Below are positions 25,005 through 35,787 of a stretch of DNA of 64,000 nucleotides, piece after piece. The position numbers and the translations under genes are program-made. A model generated the notes under the pieces. That model did not search any database. It had not been told where the DNA came from and was given only the letters and a program-made list of their open reading frames with translations. The stretch comes from Eublepharis macularius (Eukaryota > Chordata > Lepidosauria > Squamata > Eublepharidae), in contig NC_072801.1 of NCBI RefSeq assembly GCF_028583425.1, positions 63,069,766 through 63,133,765 on the forward strand, written 5' to 3'. How positions within the stretch are numbered: the stretch's first letter is position 1; each line of letters begins with the position of its first letter.

Positions 25005-26549
25005 CTACTTGAACAAGGACTGCAGGACAGCTGTGCCAACAGCCGAGTCACGTCGTGCATGCACATCCACAGAGTAATGCTGGATGAAAGTGTCCGCAGA
25101 GGACCATGTCGCAGCTTGGCAGACGTCCTGGAGCGGCACTCCTCGCAGGAAGGCAGCAGAAGCAGCTTGCGCTCGAGTGGAATGAGCGGTAACCAACAAG
25201 GGACACTGGACTCCAGCATGCTGATAGCAAAGTTTAATCGTAGACACAATCCAGCGAGAGATGGACTGGGCAGAAGCAGGAGAGCCCTTGCGAGGGCCAG
25301 AGTAACACACAAACAGGGCAGGAGACTTCCTGAAACATTTGGTGCGGTGCAAATAAAACAATAAAGCACGCTTTACATCCAATGTGTGTAGTGCTCGTTC
25401 CCCTGGGGATGAGGGTGTTGGAAAAAAGGAAGGGAGGAACACCTTTTGCTGTAGGTGAAATCTTGAGACTACCTTAGGCAGAAACTCCATGCTAGTGTGG
25501 AGCATGACAGTACCAGGGAAAAACTGCAGAAAGGGAGGGTCACACCGCAGGGCAGACAGCTCCCCAACACGCCTAGAGGACGTGATTGCCACCAGGAAAG
25601 CCACCTTCTGAGTGAGCAAAGGCAGGGGGCAGGAAGATAGAGGCTCAAAGGGCTGGAGCATCAGTTGGGAGAGAACCAGGGAGAGACTCCATTGTGGAAT
25701 GGGATGGGCCCTAGGAGGGAAGGTCTTGAACAGGCCCTTCAGAAACTGCTTGGAAAGCCAGTGAGTAAAAACGGTCTTCCCATCAATCTGCTCATGGAAG
25801 GCAGAGATTGCAGCCATGTGGACCTTAACACTGGAAAACGCAAGGCCCTGGGAGCAGAGATCCAGGAGGTAGTCCAGGATGACAGGAAGCGGGCAACTAA
25901 AGGGAGAAACCCCCTTTGGGGCCAACCACCGGGAAAAACGTGACCACTTCCTCTGGTAGGACAACCTGGTGGACGGTTTCCGGGCATTCAAGATCACCCC
26001 AAGCACCCCAGAAGAGAGGTTCATTCCCGGTTGCCCAGAAGCCAGGCAGCCAGATTCAGTACAGCCACATCGTGATGCCACACCCCGTCCCTGGTTAAGA
26101 GGTCCGGGGCGTGAGGCAGGGGGAGGCATCGCCCCTGGGACAGGGAGAGCAAAAGGGGAAACCAATCCTGGCGAGGCCACCGAGGGGCAACGAGGATACA
26201 GTGGGTTCGGTAGGCCCTGACCCTGGAAAGAACCTTGTACAGGAGCGGAAAGGGCGGGAAGGCATAAAAGAGCCCTGGGGACCAAGGTATTTGGAAGGCA
26301 TCCCCTAGGGAGTGGCGGCCAATGCCGGCCCGGGAGCAGAACAGCGGGGCCTGTTTGTTGCGGGCAGTGGCGAAGAGGTCGACCAAAGGCGTGCCCCATG
26401 TGCGGAAAACCTGGTCGAGGTAGACCCTGTTTAGGGACCACTCGTGCTGAGGCAGAAACACCCTGCTCAGCGCATCTGCCGAGGTGTTGAGCTCCCCGGC
26501 AATGTGCACGGCCCTGGGAAGGACGTTGTTGGCCACGGCCCAATTCCAT
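25005..26549 (-). CDS. DIRS tyrosine recombinase part
   Basis: The C-terminal half has the phage-integrase fold signature: an arginine in SSRRVGELSAL, then AHSTRAQA (H-x-x-R), a following W and a terminal IQHY tyrosine context. It joins reverse-transcribed circular DNA into the target in this family. The first part of this frame overlaps the RNase H part. It belongs to the mobile element at 24598-30397. Confidence 0.85.
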   Translation of the reverse strand: MELGRGQQRPSQGRAHCRGAQHLGRCAEQGVSASARVVPKQGLPRPGFPHMGHAFGRPLRHCPQQTGPAVLLPGRHWPPLPRGCLPNTLVPRALLCLPALSAPVQGSFQGQGLPNPLYPRCPSVASPGLVSPFALPVPGAMPPPASRPGPLNQGRGVASRCGCTESGCLASGQPGMNLSSGVLGVILNARKPSTRLSYQRKWSRFSRWLAPKGVSPFSCPLPVILDYLLDLCSQGLAFSSVKVHMAAISAFHEQIDGKTVFTHWLSKQFLKGLFKTFPPRAHPIPQWSLSLVLSQLMLQPFEPLSSCPLPLLTQKVAFLVAITSSRRVGELSALRCDPPFLQFFPGTVMLHTSMEFLPKVVSRFHLQQKVFLPSFFPTPSSPGERALHTLDVKRALLFYLHRTKCFRKSPALFVCYSGPRKGSPASAQSISRWIVSTIKLCYQHAGVQCPLLVTAHSTRAQAASAAFLRGVPLQDVCQAATWSSADTFIQHYSVDVHARRDSAVGTAVLQSLFK

Positions 26550-26800
26550 AGAGTCGTTGCCTCCTTGCAGAGCTTGAGCGAGACCGTTCCCCCCTGCTTG
26601 TTGAGATAGTAGCAGGCCGTGGTATTGTCCGACAGGACCTGAATCTTCCTGTTCCGAACGGCATCTGCAAAAGAAGCGAGGGAGTAACGGATCGCCCTAA
26701 GCTCAAGAAGGTTGATATGCATGGATGCCTCAGATGGGGACCAGATGCCCTGAGCCGAAAGCTGTCCACAGCGCCCCCCCCCATCCCAAGTTGGAGGCAT
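26021..26800 (-). CDS. DIRS RNase H part
   Basis: The frame contains INLLELRAIRYSL and VLSDNTTACYYLNKQGG, the RNase H E and D motifs of DIRS and related elements. It partly overlaps the tyrosine recombinase frame. Confidence 0.8.
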   Translation of the reverse strand: MPPTWDGGGRCGQLSAQGIWSPSEASMHINLLELRAIRYSLASFADAVRNRKIQVLSDNTTACYYLNKQGGTVSLKLCKEATTLWNWAVANNVLPRAVHIAGELNTSADALSRVFLPQHEWSLNRVYLDQVFRTWGTPLVDLFATARNKQAPLFCSRAGIGRHSLGDAFQIPWSPGLFYAFPPFPLLYKVLSRVRAYRTHCILVAPRWPRQDWFPLLLSLSQGRCLPLPHAPDLLTRDGVWHHDVAVLNLAAWLLGNRE

Positions 26801-27920
26801 CGGTATAAACTGTGACCTCAGCTAGGAAGGGGCCGAAAGGACAACCCTCAGACAGGTTTCCAGGGACAGTCCACCAGGCCAGAGAGCGCAGCACCACCCT
26901 GGGAATGGAGAACTTCTGATGCTGGCCCATAGTGAGGGGGTTGTACCTCCGGACGAACCAGTTTTGCAGAGGCCTCATATGCAGGCGTGCAAAGAAAACC
27001 ACCCCAGTGGAGGAGGCCATAAGGCCCAATAACGTTTGGATCAAAAGGGCAGTTTGGTAACGGTTATGCAGGAAATGACGGGCTAAGGAAGAAAGCCTGG
27101 TCAGGCGATCTGGAGGCAGGTAGGCTCTGCCCCGTGGTGAGTCTAGATGAACCCCAATAAACCTAATGGCTGTGCCCGGAGTAAGGATGGACTTATCCCT
27201 ATTAACCACCAAGCCCAACTCAGCCAGTACAGACAAAGTGAGGGCAATATGGTCCTGGAGAGAGTCAGCTGAGGGTCCCACTAGGAGCCAATCATCCAGG
27301 TACGGGTAGATAAAGCACCCCCTGGACCGTAGGTATGCCACCACAGTGGCCATGCACTTCGTAAAGACCCTGGGTGCAGAGGCCAGCCCAAAAGGCAACA
27401 CCGTATATTCATATACAGAATCCCCATAGGCAAACCGCAGATACTTCCTGTGGCCCTCAAAGATGGAGATGTGGAAGTAGGCGTCTTTCAAGTCTAGGAT
27501 AGCTAACCAGACGCCCACCTCTAGGAGCTCCATGACCCGTGCCAGGGTCAGCATCCGAAATTTCTCAACCTTTAAATAGCTGTTGAGGCCCCTAAGGTCC
27601 AAAATGGGCCGGGAACCTCCATCCTTCTTATCCACAAGGAAGTACCTCGAGTAAAATCCCCACGGGGAAGCAGCGACATTGACCACCCGGACAGCACCTT
27701 TGTTAACCAACTCTATAACATTATTGTGCAACATAACATCACAACATGGAGAACAACGGGGAGGGAGAGAGAGAGGAGGCGCATCTGTAAACATTAACTT
27801 GTAACCATGGGCCACAATGGACAGGACCCAAGTGTCAGAAGTAACACGTTGCCAACAGGGCAAAAAAGGCCGAAGCCTGTCCAGAAACTGGGCAGCAGAG
27901 GAGGTGTCCTCGGAGGCCAA
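26730..27920 (-). CDS. DIRS reverse transcriptase part
   Basis: RT motifs are in order: RPILDLRGLNSYL, LAILDLKDAYFHI, VLPFGLASAPRVFTK and the YLDD box in CFIYPYLDDWLLVG. The end, VTVYTDASNLGWGGALW, is the start of the RNase H fold. The YLDD box and primer-grip context fit the DIRS branch near the LTR retroelements. Confidence 0.9.
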   Translation of the reverse strand: MASEDTSSAAQFLDRLRPFLPCWQRVTSDTWVLSIVAHGYKLMFTDAPPLSLPPRCSPCCDVMLHNNVIELVNKGAVRVVNVAASPWGFYSRYFLVDKKDGGSRPILDLRGLNSYLKVEKFRMLTLARVMELLEVGVWLAILDLKDAYFHISIFEGHRKYLRFAYGDSVYEYTVLPFGLASAPRVFTKCMATVVAYLRSRGCFIYPYLDDWLLVGPSADSLQDHIALTLSVLAELGLVVNRDKSILTPGTAIRFIGVHLDSPRGRAYLPPDRLTRLSSLARHFLHNRYQTALLIQTLLGLMASSTGVVFFARLHMRPLQNWFVRRYNPLTMGQHQKFSIPRVVLRSLAWWTVPGNLSEGCPFGPFLAEVTVYTDASNLGWGGALWTAFGSGHLVPI

Positions 27921-27941
27921 CAGGGGAGCGTTCAGGCTTAG

Positions 27942-30146
27942 TCAGAAGACCGAGGGCTTCTGCACCGAGGTCGAAGGCTTGGGTGAAGAAGGCTGTTGCC
28001 TGCCCTTGGACCGGCCGGAGCGCCTGGAAGAATGACGCTGCTGGGCTGAATAGGATCGGTGACCGTAGGACTGGCCCGAGAAGAAGCGCCCTTGACGCTG
28101 CTGGTAAGGTTGGTAAGAGGCCTGGTAGGATCGGAACCGACCATAACGATACCTCGGACCCGATGACTGAACTGAGGGGGCGACTCCGAGGGACTTGGCC
28201 GTCTGCTGATTCTTTTTCATCAGGGAGAGGGATTCATCCGTCTTCTCCGAGAAGAGCTGGGGCCCCTCGAAGGGGAAATCCTCCACTTTCGCCTTCTTTT
28301 CAGGCGGCAGGGCAGTGGACCGGAGCCAGGCGTGTCGACGCAGGACCACCGAAGTCGCCATCGAGCGCGCCGCGGAGTCGGCAGCATCCTTGCCCGCTGT
28401 CATCTGCTGTTTTGACAGCCGTATGGCCTCTGCCTGAAGGGCCTTCACCAAGTGGCGGCGATCCTCGGGGAGATCGGAAAGGTAAGAGGACAGCCGTTTC
28501 CAGAGGAACAGATTGTAGGACCCCATAATGGCCTGGAAGTTGGCAATACGGAACCCCAAAGACGCGGACGAGTAGAGTTTCCTGCCCATGCCATCCAGCT
28601 TTCTGCCTTCTCGGTCCGCCGGGGCCGACGAGGAACCGGAACGGAACCGAGCCTGACCCTCCTCAGCCACGATTGAGGAGGGTTTCGGATGACTGAAGAG
28701 GTACGGGCAATCATCCTGCTTTAAACGGTAGTACCTCTCTACCTTCTTTGCCGTCGCGGACACGGACGCCGGTGTTTGCCAGAGCGCGAGAGCGCTGTCA
28801 ACAAAATCCTCCACAGGGGGAAACGCCACCGACGCGGGGGACCCGGAATACAGAGCCTCCAGTAGCTTACTCTTGGGCTTGGAGGTCGTGGAGGAGACGT
28901 CTATCTCCAGCGCGGCGGCCATCCGCACCATCTGCTCGGAGAACAGCCTGTAGTCGTCATTCGGAGACGATGAACGGGGCCCACCCACGGTGTCATCCGG
29001 GGAAGGATCAGAGGCCGCATCCGAAGAACACTCCGACGGGGACGCCAGACCTTCCTCATCCTCGGAATCTGAAAACTCCGGTGAGGTTTGTGTCGGAACC
29101 GAGGACCGGTGAGCGCTCGGGGCCGACGGACAAGCCGCCGGAACCGACGGTCGCAGAGGCAGGCCAGGAGGTGGAGGAGCGGATGCCGGGAGCCCGACTG
29201 GCTGAGCCGGAACGGAAACCACCGGAACGGAAGGATGCTGCAGGAAGGGCAGCGACTGCTGGAACCACGCCACAAAATCCTGCCAGGAGGTCATGTTCCC
29301 AATCCCCGCGACAGGCTGGCAAGGGGGCAGAGGAGCAGGCACCGGGGCGGGCCAGCGAAGAGGCATCGGAACCGACGAGGTAGACGGCAATGGAACGGAG
29401 GCCTCCGAAGGCGCCGGGGCGGAAGGCAGGGAGCGTTCGAATGACTGGAACGGTTCCGTGAAAGATGGGAACGACACGAATTCCTCGGGAACCGACGGAG
29501 GAGGCGTGCAAGGAGGAGACGGGGTGTGGAGACTCACCACATCGTCAGGGATCAGGACCGGTCCAGATGGAGTACCAGGGCGCACAGTCGGAGCCGGGGA
29601 TAAAGCACGGCCCTTGGCCCTCGATTTCGCCTTGGCCTTCTTGGGCTGGGGTTCCGAAGCAGCCTCTGCGGCCGAGGGCTTGGAGGAGGACTTCGGCTTG
29701 GATGCGGAACGCTTCTTGGCCTTCCGGTCGGAAGGACGATCCCCGGAACCGGAGTCAGGTCGGGCCTCCGGAACGGGTTGCCCCATTGGTTCCGTGGGGA
29801 GCTGCTCTGGCGACTTACGAGATGGCGACGGCGACGGAGCGGCGGAGCGGGGTCTATCTCCCGAAGAGCCGGATGGCTTGGGGGGGAGAAGGTTAGCATC
29901 CCACAAAAAGGCACGGAGCCTGGCCTTCCGATCACTCCTTGCCTTCGGGGTGAAGGACATACAGATGGAGCAGCGCTCGACAACATGCCCCTCGCCCAGG
30001 CAGATGAGGCAGAGCTCATGGCCGTCCGAGTGCGTCATTTTAGTGCCGCACTTAAGACACTTCTTAAACAAAGAAGTTTGGGACATAATGAACGGTATCT
30101 CCCACCGACAAGGGGAAAAAATACCGACCAGAAGATCACGATCCAA
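27942..30146 (-). CDS. DIRS gag-like part
   Basis: The 734-residue frame starts near a cysteine-rich segment (CLKCGTKM, CLICLGEGHVVERCSIC). A long Pro/Ser-rich low-complexity middle follows, with an alpha-helical basic C-terminal part. This fits the first frame of vertebrate DIRS elements. It overlaps the high end of the element just inside the terminal repeat. Confidence 0.75.
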   Translation of the reverse strand: MDRDLLVGIFSPCRWEIPFIMSQTSLFKKCLKCGTKMTHSDGHELCLICLGEGHVVERCSICMSFTPKARSDRKARLRAFLWDANLLPPKPSGSSGDRPRSAAPSPSPSRKSPEQLPTEPMGQPVPEARPDSGSGDRPSDRKAKKRSASKPKSSSKPSAAEAASEPQPKKAKAKSRAKGRALSPAPTVRPGTPSGPVLIPDDVVSLHTPSPPCTPPPSVPEEFVSFPSFTEPFQSFERSLPSAPAPSEASVPLPSTSSVPMPLRWPAPVPAPLPPCQPVAGIGNMTSWQDFVAWFQQSLPFLQHPSVPVVSVPAQPVGLPASAPPPPGLPLRPSVPAACPSAPSAHRSSVPTQTSPEFSDSEDEEGLASPSECSSDAASDPSPDDTVGGPRSSSPNDDYRLFSEQMVRMAAALEIDVSSTTSKPKSKLLEALYSGSPASVAFPPVEDFVDSALALWQTPASVSATAKKVERYYRLKQDDCPYLFSHPKPSSIVAEEGQARFRSGSSSAPADREGRKLDGMGRKLYSSASLGFRIANFQAIMGSYNLFLWKRLSSYLSDLPEDRRHLVKALQAEAIRLSKQQMTAGKDAADSAARSMATSVVLRRHAWLRSTALPPEKKAKVEDFPFEGPQLFSEKTDESLSLMKKNQQTAKSLGVAPSVQSSGPRYRYGRFRSYQASYQPYQQRQGRFFSGQSYGHRSYSAQQRHSSRRSGRSKGRQQPSSPKPSTSVQKPSVF

Positions 30147-30164
30147 AACTCCGAAGAGACGCTG

Positions 30165-30397
30165 AGAGGATAAATGCTAGACAATAGAACCTTTTCGTAC
30201 GGCGGCGAAAAAGGAACTGAGGGAATGCCGGGGACGTTCGGATATATATGCATTCAAAATTGGCGGGAACACCGACGCGCATGCGCGGTGGATCCGAACG
30301 TCCCCTTCACATCTCTGGAAGCTAGAAAAATCTTTTCCGCGGCTGGCCTGCGCCTGCGCAGTCCCAATGTGGGGCTGCACAGAAGGACGAAGACGAT
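30165..30397. repeat. DIRS inverted terminal repeat, high-coordinate copy
   Basis: This is the reverse complement of 24598-24830. Homology to the internal complementary region stops at about 30397, which is taken as the element end. Confidence 0.9.
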
Positions 30398-32021
30398 CTG
30401 TTGCTGTCACAGTACCCCCTAAAGGTTACCCCAAGTAGTAGCTCCTGCTTCCCCTCAAACCAATGCAGTATTCCCAGCATTCATTCATCTGTTTAAAGAT
30501 TTTCAGTACATCCATATAACCATCATGAACCTAACTGGTCTTGTAGGCTGGAGTAGGCATGCCACACAGCCTCCATTAATTGCTCTTTACATTTCTACAT
30601 TCCTGATCTCCTGGTCAGTTGGCATGCCACACGGGAAGACTCGGGGAGTAGTTTAAATGTGTAACATTAAGTCTCTCACCCTTCACAGAGCACTATATTC
30701 CCATACACTCTAACATTCTTCTATGCTCAGAAGCTCATGATGTACCTTTCATTCTGTTATGCTTCCTAGATAAGACAAAAGTCAACGCAGCAATATTTTG
30801 CTTAGTTGGCTGAGAATGGAATGTGTAACTTGCAACTGTTGTAATAGCCATATTTGGGCATCCGGGAGTTCCTGAATACAAGTGAATAAAACTGGCCTCC
30901 ATTTTGGAGGGACAGACTTTGCATCCAGACCCTGTCTCGTGTCGTTCCTACATGGTCTGACTTGGGGCTAATTTCTTACAGAAGTGGCAAACTAGTCTTG
31001 AATGTGCACTACACAATGCATTTTATGGAGTCTTATGGAATGCTCCAATAGCTTTGCCTTCTTCCTGACAGTCTAGGCAGGGGTGAGGGGATTTTTACAT
31101 GTGGATCACTTGTGATCCTGGCCTACAGTCTGAAATAAGTAACACCCAGACATCATTTTCTGGAACTAATGGCTCATGGGTCTTTCTGTATACGTTATTT
31201 GCCTTGAGTTTGATGCTGTTGGGAAGTAGTTTCCCACAGCATTGTGATGCATTGTGCAGCTTCTCAACATTTTCCTGGTTTTTCTCTGAACTTTTTCAAA
31301 GCTGATTTACTCTGAAGTTTTGGGAAAGATTGTAGCAAAATCTGGGTAGTTGAGTGGGTGAAAAAGTGGGATGGGAAACTGGCCCACTGACATACAATTT
31401 CAAACAAGAAATAAAATTGTGTTTTATTTTGTGGCAGAAGAGGATTATGCTTTGTGCATGCTTACGAGTTGAATGGGGGTTCTAATCTTTGTAGCTGGTT
31501 GGGTGTATGAAGGCAAAGAACACTAGCTATTCTAGAACACTTAATCTGAAATAAAAACGTGGGTCTTGTATATGGCATAAAATGGTGTTGGTTCTAGTTC
31601 AGAGATTCTGCCTCTGGTCACGATAGAAAAGGAGGACAAGGTTGGGTCTCCAATGGTGAAAACTGGCAATGATCAGGCACATTTTCCCCCCAGATGAAAT
31701 TACCAGATACAGCCCTGGCAATCACCATTCATTCCTTTGCTACTTTAAAAAAAATTCCCAGCATCTTAGAAAAACGTGGTTGTGACGCTGTTGCTGGTCT
31801 GCTAATGAAAGGTTGATTCAGAAGAGCATCTCAGAATGATTAGAGGTGATGAAAACAGGGCAGTAACTGGAAATCTTATTTATTAAGCACGTTTTAATCC
31901 TACACTTCCTCCGTGGCGATCACAATATACCTCCAAGTTACAGCAAGATGAACGTAACCTGTTGAATTTCTGCCTGTTGTGACGGCAAAAAAACAACCAT
32001 TTCCAGCGCTGAGGACTCAAA
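30398..32021. other. Intergenic DNA without recognised features
   Basis: No gene, splice-supported exon or clear repeat was seen. An AATAAA at about 30886 and the following C/T-rich stretch could be the end of an old transposable element, but I cannot name it. Confidence 0.35.
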
Positions 32022-32139
32022 GGGCCAAACTACAAGTGACAAACGACACTTGAACATCAAGTGTATTTCTCCCTGTTCACTTGCCCTCCACTCAATCCAC
32101 TTGCTGATCAAGTGTCATTCGTCACTTGTAGCTTGGCCC
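32022..32139. repeat. Short foldback DNA-transposon-like element
   Basis: GGGCCAAACTACAAGTGAC at the left is inverted at the right as GTCACTTGTAGCTTGGCCC. The inner ACACTTGA repeats are also inverted. A MITE is likely; the superfamily is not assigned. Confidence 0.65.
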
Positions 32140-32275
32140 AAAGATTACCCTGTCTCTCCCACCCACCCACCCCGCCCCAAACCTGTGGATCATGGGGAAA
32201 CACTGCAGTTTTATCTTTTCTACCCTTTCGATGAAAGAATCGAATCCTCCCCATACCTATTTATTTCCCTTAGCA

Positions 32276-32520
32276 GTAGAAAAGAGCAAGAGTCCAGCAG
32301 GACCTTTAACAAAACAGGACCTAACAAAATTTGTGGTAGGGTATGGGTTTTCGCGAGTCACATCTCAGTTCATTCTGATCTTAATGTCTAGGATAATCTG
32401 TATAAGTGAGCTGTGACTCACGAAAGCTCATACCCTACCACAGATATTGTTAGTCTTACAGGTCCTACTGGACTCTCGCTTTTCTATTGCCACAGCCTAA
32501 CACGGCTACCCATTTTGATC
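32276..32520 (+). mobile_element. Foldback element, family P1-like variant
   Basis: The arms contain TGGTAGGGTATG and CATACCCTACCACAG as inverse copies, ending in GTCCTACTGGACTCTCGC. A tail of about 35 bp (CACAGCCTAACACGGCTACC and on) follows. Flanks TTTCCCTTAGCA (32264-32275) and TTTCCCGTAGTA (32521-32532) look like a diverged 12-bp duplication. It contains GTGAG/CTCAC followed by GAAAGC, the hammerhead-like segment. Confidence 0.6.
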
Positions 32521-32526
32521 TTTCCC

Positions 32527-33080
32527 GTAGTAATGATGGCACCGATCCGGGAACTATTTTTGCTCATAGTAAAAAGGACGTCTTTATGATTACACTAACA
32601 ATGGCACTTGTCTTTGTATTTTAAAATTTGCGGCAAACCGAACATTTGGCGCCACTTTGAACACGAAAACCAGACCTCCAACCTTCTTTTCCCATTTCAA
32701 ATATGGCGACCCGCGGGGCGGGGGGTGCGACTATCCTGGCAACAGTAAAGATGGTGTCTTCCTCCAGTTTTCATACATGGCGGCTCTGCCCACCTCGCTC
32801 TGCCAATACTAAAGATGGCGTCTCAATTCCTATTTTCCCACCCCCTTTCGAAACATGAATCGTTTCCCGGCGAAAAGTGAAGTATTTGCGGTTGCCATAC
32901 AGTTTTGTGGGTTGAAAGCCTCACCGTATTTCGAGTAAACATCACGCCCACCTCCCTGTGCCCACACTAAAAATGACACCTCTCGCAACGAGGGGCCTCG
33001 CCTACCCCATGCCCACAGTAAAAATGGCCGCGATGTGTCCGTTCTTACTCCTCCCCTCTTTGCCCGCAGCAAAGATGGGT
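32527..33080 (+). promoter_or_regulatory. Array of YY1-like ATGGCG motifs, candidate promoter
   Basis: At least eight same-strand motifs of the form AAnATGG occur: about 32531, 32572 (weak), 32698, 32748, 32775, 32812, 32970 (weak), 33020 and 33072. Several are preceded by TGCCCACAGTAAA-like sequence, so the unit is about 20 bp at irregular spacing. AAnATGGCGGC is the YY1 site. The region is CpG-rich compared with its flanks and lies 4.3 kb upstream of the first zinc-finger coding exon. It may be that gene's promoter and first exon; a possible donor GTGAGT is at about 33271. Confidence 0.45.
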
Positions 33081-33670
33081 GCGGAGAGGGGGGTGGGGTG
33101 TCCTGTTAACTTCCATGGGGGCTGGATTTGAGGGTGGAGGGGACAGGCTGTCGCAAGAGGTCACCTCCCGCCCCTCCGCGACCGCTGCTTCTCTGGGGGT
33201 GGGAGAGGCTCTGCCTCTTCCTCTGGAGAGAAGTGACTCCCCCGTTACGATGTCGGCACCCATAAGAAGTTGTGAGTACCGGGAGGTGGAGGAGAAGGAG
33301 GAGGGTTTGGGGAGGGAAAGCAAACAGACACACAGAGAGACTCCCTCAGGATCATACCTACTCCAGGGCAGGGGAGATGCTAAGTGGGTCATGCAGGTCG
33401 AAAGGATAAAGGGGCCAAGAAAGGAGGAGAGCCAGGACTCCTGGGTTCTAATTCTGAGCAGAATTAAAAGAGTAGTTGGGGGAGGGGGTGCTTGGAGCTC
33501 ATGGGTTCTCCAGGGGTGCATGCTCAAAATCGCTGAAGGCAGATTAGACACACGCCTCCCTTTCACACTACTTAAGATGTATCTATTTAGGACTTGTATA
33601 TGTTGATAGCCAGCTGGCTAAAGAAGGGCAAATGAGTGGGTTACAGCCATATGCCTTTAATGTATGATTA

Positions 33671-33855
33671 GGGATATATATTTGTGCAAGAGCAAGATTA
33701 GAGTCAAGTAGATATTTTCGGGGTATGAGCTTTCAAGAGTAAAAGCTCCTTTAACTCTGGAAAGCTCATACCACGGAAATCTAGTTGGTCTCTAAGGGGC
33801 TACTGGACCTGGATCTTGCTCTTCTTCTGCACACCAACAGCTACCCACCTGAATA
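33671..33855 (+). repeat. Degraded P1-like foldback element
   Basis: GCAAGAGCAAGATTAGAGTC and TATGAGCTTTCAAGAGT are inverted at the right as GGAAAGCTCATACC and GGACCTGGATCTTGCTC. A CACACCAACAGCTACCCACC tail follows. It is an old relative of 48866-49068. Confidence 0.6.
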
Positions 33856-33859
33856 TATT

Positions 33860-34605
33860 TTTGTGTTAGTGAGCCTGCTCTCAAACCCCATGTGGCAGAA
33901 GTTATTCCAGAATAATTAATTGAAGGTGCGAGCAGTTATGTACTTAACCCAGCAAACAATATTAATGGAATCTTATGAGGGATGTTGGGGCTTTTGGATT
34001 CTTCTGTGGGAAGGAAGGCTGTGAAGTACTAAGAGGTTACAGATGTTCCTATCTCCTTCTTCCCCCCAGATAATTTTTTGTTACCTCAGCCTGTCTGTGA
34101 AGAACAACCTAATGATAGTGCCAGAACTGCAATAGTTAAACATTGGGTGTTCATTTGTCAATGCAGTTTTAAATTCTTGTACTGTTATGCTCCTATTAGT
34201 GTTATGTCAATCCCTCTACCTTGTTCTGTTATATAATGTGTACAAAATGATACTGGAGCTCTGATTTTTTCCTAACATTACCCCAAGCACATATTTGTAG
34301 TGTTGCATCTGCTAATAGGTTGTTGGGGTGTGCATGTGAATGACTTCGGTGAGGAATGAGACCAGGAACCAGAATTCTTGGGTTCTTTGGGAGAAAGTTA
34401 AAGTGGGATGACTTAGAGCATGGTGGGGTGAAAGGAGATTTATTTCAAAATACTCTGCATGCCAATTTAGTTCTTCTTTCAGACAATACCCACAATCGAG
34501 AGACCAAACAGTGATCTATAAAGAAATATGAGTTTTATTCCAAATAAAGCTCAGATGCATAAAGAACAATCACATCAGAGAATCTTATATACATTAGCAC
34601 TAAAT
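33860..34605. other. Intergenic DNA without recognised features
   Basis: Nothing with coding, splice or repeat support was identified. Confidence 0.35.
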
Positions 34606-34609
34606 GATA

Positions 34610-34858
34610 AAACGGAGGCTATCGTACTTTGGTCACATCATGAGAGGATAAGATTCTCTGGAAAAGTAAATAATGCTAGGAAAAGCGGAAGGCAGTAGGA
34701 AAAGAGTACGGCCCAAAATGAGATGGCTTAACTCAATAAAAAAAGCCACGTCCTCCAGTATGCAGAATCTGAGCAAGTCTGTTAATGATAGGATGTTTTG
34801 GAGATCTTTCATTCATAGGATCACCATAGGTCGGAGGTGACTGGACAACACATAACAT
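34610..34858 (+). repeat. BovB-type (RTE) LINE 3' end
   Basis: The translation reads FGHIM, then DSLEKLIMLGKAEGSRKR and MRWLNSIKKAT. It ends MFWRSFIHRITIGRR, with LDNT just after. This matches the C-terminus of BovB ORF2 (DSLEKTLMLGG, MRWLDGIT, WRAAIHGV, LS). The copy is a decayed 5'-truncated fragment. A second copy is at 41600-41820. Confidence 0.75.
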
Positions 34859-35773
34859 GCACACACACAGAATAAAAGATCAAAAAGGTTAATATAAACC
34901 TCTTCAGAATTACATTTCCCAGAATACATGGCGCTGTACAAGCTTGAGTGACAGGTCAGTCAGATCTCACTATAATATAAACGCCTCAAATGCTGGAACC
35001 ATACATTTGTTATGAGTTCAAAACACTTCTGAGAAGTAACATTTCCATTGCTGAAATCATAGTAATGGAATGAAAACAAAAGGATGTTTACAGTTGCTGG
35101 ATAACTTCCTCACTTTTTATGATTTTATGCTGACCAGCAGCTAAATCTCAACACTGTAGGAGAAAGCATTTGCCACTAAGGCAGATTTTGCCTTTCTGCG
35201 TGAATGCCTTGTTTGAATGAATGCTCACATATGTTTTCTAGAAGAGGGTTTTTTAAAAATCCCTTAACATAGGGCGGAGTTTCGAGAGTCAAGACTTCAC
35301 TGTTCCCTGGAATGGAAAGAGTTTTGTTCCTGGTTTTAATCTTAGAAACGCAAAGCTAGGTCTCCTGTCTACAGTCCTCCTTTTTTCTAGGGCATCGGGA
35401 GCTCCATCCCTCAAAAATTTCTGAGCATACTGTTTTGCTCTTGCGACAGGAAGATTTTTAAAATTATTTTTCCTCTCTACTCAAAGTATTTTGATGGTGT
35501 ACAAAAAAAATCATTGTCTAAATTAATTTTCATATCAAGCTAGTGAAACAGATTGTGCTGGGAGCTCAGAGGGTGACTTTCCTGAAGTTCAAATCCCGTG
35601 GCGGCTGGACAGAGATTTGAACCTAGGATTGCAGACATTCAAACCCACTCCTGTATTCACTGTCCCCTACCATCATACGGAACTGAGGAATTGGGAGAAT
35701 CCCCCAAAGCCTTTGATTCGGCTTCCAGTCCTAGAAGGAAAAGCTCGAAGTGGAACCACTCGGTCTCCAGCCC
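34859..35773. other. Intergenic DNA without recognised features
   Basis: A short CA-rich stretch follows the BovB tail. No gene or named repeat was recognised. Confidence 0.35.
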
Positions 35774-35787
35774 ATACTGAAACTCAG

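Larger units (their letters stand above)
24598..30397 (-). mobile_element. DIRS-type tyrosine-recombinase retroelement, nearly whole
   Basis: The element is read on the minus strand. It has inverted terminal repeats of about 230 bp (24598-24830 and 30165-30397). An internal complementary region at about 24880-24990 matches the outer ends of both repeats, the hallmark of DIRS1-type elements. Parts in order are a gag-like frame (27942-30146), reverse transcriptase (26730-27920), RNase H (about 26021-26800) and tyrosine recombinase (25005-26549). Neighbouring frames overlap, as is usual for the family. The terminal repeats are almost identical, so the insertion looks young, and all parts are recognisable. 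No target duplication is expected. Confidence 0.9.

Noticed and set aside
28748-29444. Plus-strand frames over the gag-like part of the DIRS element
   Set aside because: They are shadows of the long minus-strand frame.
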